DNA of 64,000 nt from Oceanobacillus sp. FSL K6-2867 (GTDB lineage Bacteria > Bacillota > Bacilli > Bacillales > Amphibacillaceae), in contig NZ_CP150144.1 of NCBI RefSeq assembly GCF_037963145.1, forward strand, positions 2,666,001 to 2,730,000. Reading direction: 5' to 3'. The notes under the pieces were generated by a model that searched no databases, was not told the origin of the DNA, and saw only the letters and a program-made list of their open reading frames with translations. Made by a program: the position numbers and the translations under genes. Positions 54,849-64,000 of this stretch are shown in pieces (position 1 is the first letter of the stretch; every line of letters begins with the position of its first letter).

Positions 54849-57008
54849 ATGCGGATTTTTGGCACCTTTTTATTGCTTTTACTTCTATTTATTCCATACC
54901 CACAAGAACTTCAGGCGAAAGAAGAAATGGAATCTATCATCATCGAAGTAGAAGGGGATCCAGAGGTACATAAAGAGTATTTGGAAACATATCATCCATT
55001 TATCGAGGTTATTGCAGTTTATAGCCGATTGTTCAATGGAATTGCATTGCAGGGAGTGCCTTCAAACTTGCAAAAAATAGAAGCACTTCCTTTTGTTCAA
55101 AGCATACATTCGGTACAGCAATATAAGGCGCTTCCAAATAAACAGGCTGAAACAGAAGGTCAGGTAATTCCCTCTGATTTAAATACGACTTCATTCACTG
55201 GAAAAGGGATAAAGGTTGGGGTTATCGATACTGGAATTGACCATAATCATCCGGATCTGCAGAAAAATTACAGGGGCGGATATGACCTCGTTGATCTTGA
55301 TGAAGACCCAATGGAGACAATACCAGAGCAGGGCGTACCGACATCGCACGGTACACATGTGGCGGGAATTATTGCAGCTGACGGAGAACTGGAGGGAGTC
55401 GCACCAGATGCAGAGATTTACGCATATCGGGCACTTGGCCCTGGCGGTGCAGGAACATCTATACAAGTTATCGCTGCAATGGAGAAGGCGATTGAAGATG
55501 GAGTAGATGTTATCAATTTATCCCTGGGAAACGATGTGAATGTCCCGGATTTCCCAACAAGTGTAGCGGTTAATCGTGCTGCAGAGCTAGGTGTGCCAGT
55601 GGTTATCGCGAATGGTAATAGTGGTCCTGAAGACTGGACGGTTGGCGCGCCAGCAACTGCTGACAAAGCATTGTCTATTGGTGCGTCAACCCCTTCGAAA
55701 AAAACGCCTTCACTTTATGAACCAATGGCAGGCCGAACATTCCAGATTACGGAAATGGCCGGCTCAGCACCCTGGAATTTGACAAAGGACTATCCAATTG
55801 CAGATGGGACAGCAGAAAGTGCATCAATGAATGGTCATATCGCAGTTATGAAACGTGGGGAAATACCTTTCTATGAAATGGCAAAACGTGCTGAAGAAAA
55901 AGGAGCGGTTGCCGTTGTAATTTATAATAAAGAAAAAGGAAACTTTCAAGGATCTGTGCAAAATGAAGAAAATCCGATAAATATACCTGTTGTATCTATT
56001 GCTATGGAAGATGGTTTATGGCTGAAGGAGCAGCTTGCTCAAAAACGTATTTATTTGGAAACAGCGTATCGCAATGATGAACGTACAATAGCCTCATTCA
56101 GCTCCAGAGGACCTGTTACAATAAATTGGAATATTAAGCCAGACATTGTAGCACCTGGAACAAATATTTTGAGTACCGTTCCAGGAGGTTATCAGCAACT
56201 TGATGGAACGAGCATGGCTGCACCACATGTCACAGGTGCAATTGCATTAATAAAAGAAGCACATCCAGGTTGGACGACAGAGCAAATCTTTGGTGCTTTA
56301 AAAACAACTGCACATGTAATTGGAAAAGAAAAAATTCTCTCACCTACCATTCAAGGAATGGGGATAGTTCAGCCGGAAAAAGCGATTGAATCAAAAACAA
56401 TTATTCACAATCCACAACTCAACTTTGGGAGAATAAACGGTTATAGAGAAACAAGTAAATTTGCATTAACGATTGAAAATATGTCAGAGGATGCACAGAC
56501 ATTTACTTTTGATTATCCAAAGCAAGAGAACGGTGTTTACTGGAAGCTTCCAATGTCCTTTACAATCGGAGCGAATCAAAAAAAGACAATTCCAATTGAA
56601 CTTAGTATAACAACAGCACGAATGGAGGAAGGTGTACACCAAGGATGGATAAAATTAACGTCTCAAGATGAACAATACAACCTACCATATATTTTTGTGA
56701 ATCAAACTGCTAATCAGCCAAAAACGGCAGGGTTTGAGTTTGCGGTGAAGACTCTCTCTGAAGAAGCATATGAATACCGAATATACCTCACAGAGGCTGC
56801 AAGGCGGGTTGAAGTTGATCTATATGATCCTGAGAGCCTTGTTTTCAGAAGAAAGCTAATAAAAATGGAAAATGTAATAGAAGGAGAACATGAGGGTGAA
56901 ATAAGTAAAAAAGACGCTGGTGATACAGGTTATTATTTAGCTGTAATAACGGTATTTTTGGAGGAGGGCACGTATGAAAGCAGTCCAACTATTGTATATA
57001 TAGAATAA
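54849..57008 (+). CDS. Secreted subtilisin-like serine protease (Vpr-like, PA domain)
   Basis: A 719-residue S8 protease. Signal peptide (residues 1-23), inhibitor I9 propeptide (about 27-95), catalytic domain with D127 (VGVIDTGIDHNHPDL), H167 (SHGTHVAGI), N257 (ANGNSGP) and S455 (DGTSMAAPHVTGA). A protease-associated (PA) domain interrupts the catalytic domain (about residues 290-405), as in B. subtilis Vpr and PrtS-type proteases, and a beta-rich C-terminal domain follows (540-719). Probably a minor extracellular protease for peptide nutrition. GGGAGC precedes ATG 54849. Not at this locus in B. subtilis. Confidence 0.92.
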   Translation: MRIFGTFLLLLLLFIPYPQELQAKEEMESIIIEVEGDPEVHKEYLETYHPFIEVIAVYSRLFNGIALQGVPSNLQKIEALPFVQSIHSVQQYKALPNKQAETEGQVIPSDLNTTSFTGKGIKVGVIDTGIDHNHPDLQKNYRGGYDLVDLDEDPMETIPEQGVPTSHGTHVAGIIAADGELEGVAPDAEIYAYRALGPGGAGTSIQVIAAMEKAIEDGVDVINLSLGNDVNVPDFPTSVAVNRAAELGVPVVIANGNSGPEDWTVGAPATADKALSIGASTPSKKTPSLYEPMAGRTFQITEMAGSAPWNLTKDYPIADGTAESASMNGHIAVMKRGEIPFYEMAKRAEEKGAVAVVIYNKEKGNFQGSVQNEENPINIPVVSIAMEDGLWLKEQLAQKRIYLETAYRNDERTIASFSSRGPVTINWNIKPDIVAPGTNILSTVPGGYQQLDGTSMAAPHVTGAIALIKEAHPGWTTEQIFGALKTTAHVIGKEKILSPTIQGMGIVQPEKAIESKTIIHNPQLNFGRINGYRETSKFALTIENMSEDAQTFTFDYPKQENGVYWKLPMSFTIGANQKKTIPIELSITTARMEEGVHQGWIKLTSQDEQYNLPYIFVNQTANQPKTAGFEFAVKTLSEEAYEYRIYLTEAARRVEVDLYDPESLVFRRKLIKMENVIEGEHEGEISKKDAGDTGYYLAVITVFLEEGTYESSPTIVYIE

Positions 57009-57550
57009 TCCATTGTTCATAGGAGACAAAAAAACAGAAAAAAATCAAGGGAATTCACAAAAATGTCACATTAAACGACCTGACTTTCATTTATAATGAA
57101 AGTCAGGTCGCTTAATTGTAATTTAAAGACATAAAACTGCCACATATTCCTTTGACGAAGGCAATTTTATAAACTCTTTAAAAATTGCAATTTTTCTCAG
57201 TGTCCCAATTGACAATAATAGTCAAGCTGTTGTAAACTTGCTAATTGTGGGGGAAGGTGTATTTTTATCTAATCTGCAAGTATTTTGTAGACTGATGCAT
57301 CATCTTTTTGCATCGTTGACATAAAAAATAGCAGAGAAAACTTCCCATCAGCAACTTCTGTTACATAAGTATTACAGTGCCAGTGGATTTGGCTGTAAAC
57401 AAGACCCATATTAGAAATAATGACTGAAAATAGCAAAACCAGCGAATGATGAACAAATTCGTTTGGAAGCGGATGCACCTGTGTTTTCAGCCTTTATTTT
57501 GTAAAGAGGACATCCACCATATCGTTTGAGTGTTTAGGAGAGTAGAGTAA
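57009..57550 (+). promoter_or_regulatory. Protease-atp spacer: palindrome and candidate atp promoter
   Basis: A perfect 16-bp stem, CGACCTGACTTTCATT (57076-57091) with its complement (57095-57110), three-base loop, without a long T run. TTGACA (57209-57214), 18-base spacer, TAAACT (57233-57238) is a candidate SigA promoter giving an atp leader of about 300 bases. A minus-strand frame at 57269-57478 has no ribosome site and is not called. Confidence 0.5.
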
Positions 57551-57943
57551 ATGACGTCTGAATATGATTTAATGGTAACAAGGCAGCTTAAATGGATGCT
57601 CTTTCTTCTTGCAATTTTCGTAATTGGTGCGGGATTCTCGTCGTATCCTCAGATTTTTAATGGGTTATTGTTAGGAAGTGCCGTAAGTTTTTACAATTTA
57701 TGGTTATTGCAGCATAAAACAAAAGCGCTGGGAAAAGCGGTTATTGAAAAAGGAAAGGTACGCGGGGGATTGGGAACAATCTCAAGACTTGCCGCAACAG
57801 TACTTTCCGTTTTGATCGCACTTCGATTTAATGAAACCTTTCATATTATTGCCCTAGTTTTTGGTCTCGTATCTTCATACATCATATTAGGAATTGATGT
57901 TGCTTTTCGAATCATTTCCCAACGAAAAAATAATGTCAAATAA
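57551..57943 (+). CDS. atpI: ATP synthase protein I
   Basis: A 130-residue membrane protein with four hydrophobic segments, the usual first gene of the Bacillaceae atp operon. AtpI assists c-ring assembly and magnesium handling, and is dispensable in many species. Sequence is poorly conserved in the family; placement comes from position before atpB, size and topology. TAGGAGA precedes ATG 57551. Confidence 0.85.
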   Translation: MTSEYDLMVTRQLKWMLFLLAIFVIGAGFSSYPQIFNGLLLGSAVSFYNLWLLQHKTKALGKAVIEKGKVRGGLGTISRLAATVLSVLIALRFNETFHIIALVFGLVSSYIILGIDVAFRIISQRKNNVK

Positions 57944-57987
57944 ACCAGCAGCACAGGGGTAGTATGAATGGATTTTTAATTAAGTAG

Positions 57988-58728
<741 letters not shown>

Positions 58729-58758
58729 ATAAATTATTAAATATTAGGTTTACTATAA

Positions 58759-58989
<231 letters not shown>

Positions 58990-59013
58990 TTGTATTTTTT
59001 ATTAAAAAAACAT

Positions 59014-59049
59014 AATGGCGAAGTTCGTTACTATAGAATCTTCGCCATT
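59014..59049 (+). other. Intercistronic hairpin between atpE and atpF
   Basis: AATGGCGAAG (59014-59023) with CTTCGCCATT (59040-59049), extendable by TTC/GAA with one bulged T. No T run follows. It probably protects or ends part of the atpIBE message, raising c-subunit expression; that is inference. Confidence 0.65.
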
Positions 59050-59108
59050 CCTTTATGTAACTTTCGAGTGATTTGAAAATAAAATGAATAACCGCAATAT
59101 AAAGATAA

Positions 59109-60202
<1,094 letters not shown>

Positions 60203-60309
60203 GCAGCGTACAGACCTTACTTAAGCTTACATAGCTAAATGCGGTCATTTGAAAATGGAAACGAATCTTTAAATATCTGATTATATGAGAACAAAGACGA
60301 TAGGGGTGA

Positions 60310-61827
<1,518 letters not shown>

Positions 61828-61832
61828 CGGTT

Positions 61833-62011
61833 GCAAGCTTGGCATTTGTGAAACGTTAAGCTAAATGCCAAGTTGCACGTATGCAGATAGTAGGGGACAC
61901 CCTTTTATTGTCTGTTACAAAGGGATGTATTCCTGAGTAGGGAATCCCCTGTGAATAGATTTCGAAAAGAGAATTACGAACCGGAATAAGTAAAATAGAC
62001 TTGTTTTCCGG
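61833..62011 (+). other. Structured atpA-atpG intercistronic region
   Basis: Successive inverted repeats fill the 218-base spacer. Stem 1: GCAAGCTTGGCATTT (61833-61847) with AAATGCCAAGTTGC (61863-61876), one bulge. A possible three-way junction: AGGGGA (61892-61897) with TCCCCT (61945-61950), enclosing CCCTTT (61900-61905) with AAAGGG (61919-61924) and ATTCC (61929-61933) with GGAAT (61941-61945; the shared base can pair in only one stem). Stem 3: CCGGAA (61981-61986) with TTCCGG (62006-62011). No ORF with a ribosome site and no T-run terminator. Possible RNA processing or regulatory element. Confidence 0.6.
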
Positions 62012-62039
62012 CTCAACCTCTGTCAGGAAAGTGTGGTGA

Positions 62040-64000
<1,961 letters not shown>

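Noticed and set aside
57269..57478. Minus-strand 69-codon ORF before atpI
   Set aside because: No ribosome site and no recognisable domain; lies in the probable atp leader.

Overview
The window is a chromosomal segment of a low-GC, endospore-forming, aerobic Gram-positive bacterium of the Bacillaceae. Protein resemblances suggest something near Oceanobacillus, Virgibacillus or Lentibacillus, but the genus is inference. Evidence: sporulation genes (cwlJ, gerQ, pbpG, spo0F, spoIIR), strong AGGAGG-type ribosome sites, GTG/TTG starts, and gene order largely like the Bacillus subtilis arc from ywdI through gerQ-cwlJ, hemQ-pta-lipL, ywfO-ywgA, pbpG, argS, rpoE-pyrG, spo0F-fbaA, rho, prfA, glyA-upp to the atp operon. 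There is no rRNA, tRNA, IS element, phage gene or CRISPR array in it.

Layout. 1-7100: an OsmC-family protein cut by the window edge, an acyltransferase, a YjiH-like membrane protein, an AarF/UbiB kinase-like protein, a phasin-like protein and ywdI-ywdK. 7200-13900: spore coat/germination genes gerQ and cwlJ, then hemQ, pta, lipL, ywfO, ywgA and ywhD. 13950-18700: a 21-bp tandem repeat, pbpG, ywiB and argS. 18850-29510: an acyl-CoA catabolic island (fadF, thiolase, hydroxyacyl-CoA dehydrogenase, two acyl-CoA dehydrogenases, a TetR regulator and the B12-dependent mutase IcmF) with two copies of one operator. 30050-37170: rpoE, pyrG with its CTP-sensing leader, spo0F, fbaA, a transaldolase-like gene and murA2. 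37880-51600: rho, rpmE2, tdk, a copper-type regulator/lipoprotein pair, prfA-prmC, spoIIR, a DnaA-box cluster before ywlC, mntP, ywlE, a chemotaxis receptor, ywlG and glyA. 51700-57010: upp, an FMN-riboswitch riboflavin operon (ribE-ribB-ribH) on the minus strand, and a Vpr-like secreted protease. 57200-64000: atpI-B-E-F-H-A-G-D, with atpD running off the end.

How parts work together. The island can be read as isobutyryl-CoA to butyryl-CoA (IcmF), then oxidation and thiolysis to acetyl-CoA, with FadF passing electrons towards quinone; no enoyl-CoA hydratase is encoded here. Pta, the island, aldolase and ATP synthase tie it to central energy metabolism.

Most of the window is ordinary conserved housekeeping DNA. 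What is less ordinary lies mainly between genes: a 220-base atpA-atpG spacer full of nested inverted repeats, an atpE-atpF hairpin, a DnaA-box cluster, a hairpin touching the mntP ribosome site, three repeat families, and a frameshifted remnant behind a YtkA-like lipoprotein. I did not find a clearly new multi-gene system. The best candidates for something undescribed are the structured atp spacer and the YwlE arginine phosphatase with a coiled-coil-like insert next to a sensor-less chemoreceptor. Coordinates of stems and motifs were read by eye; no folding or database search was run.
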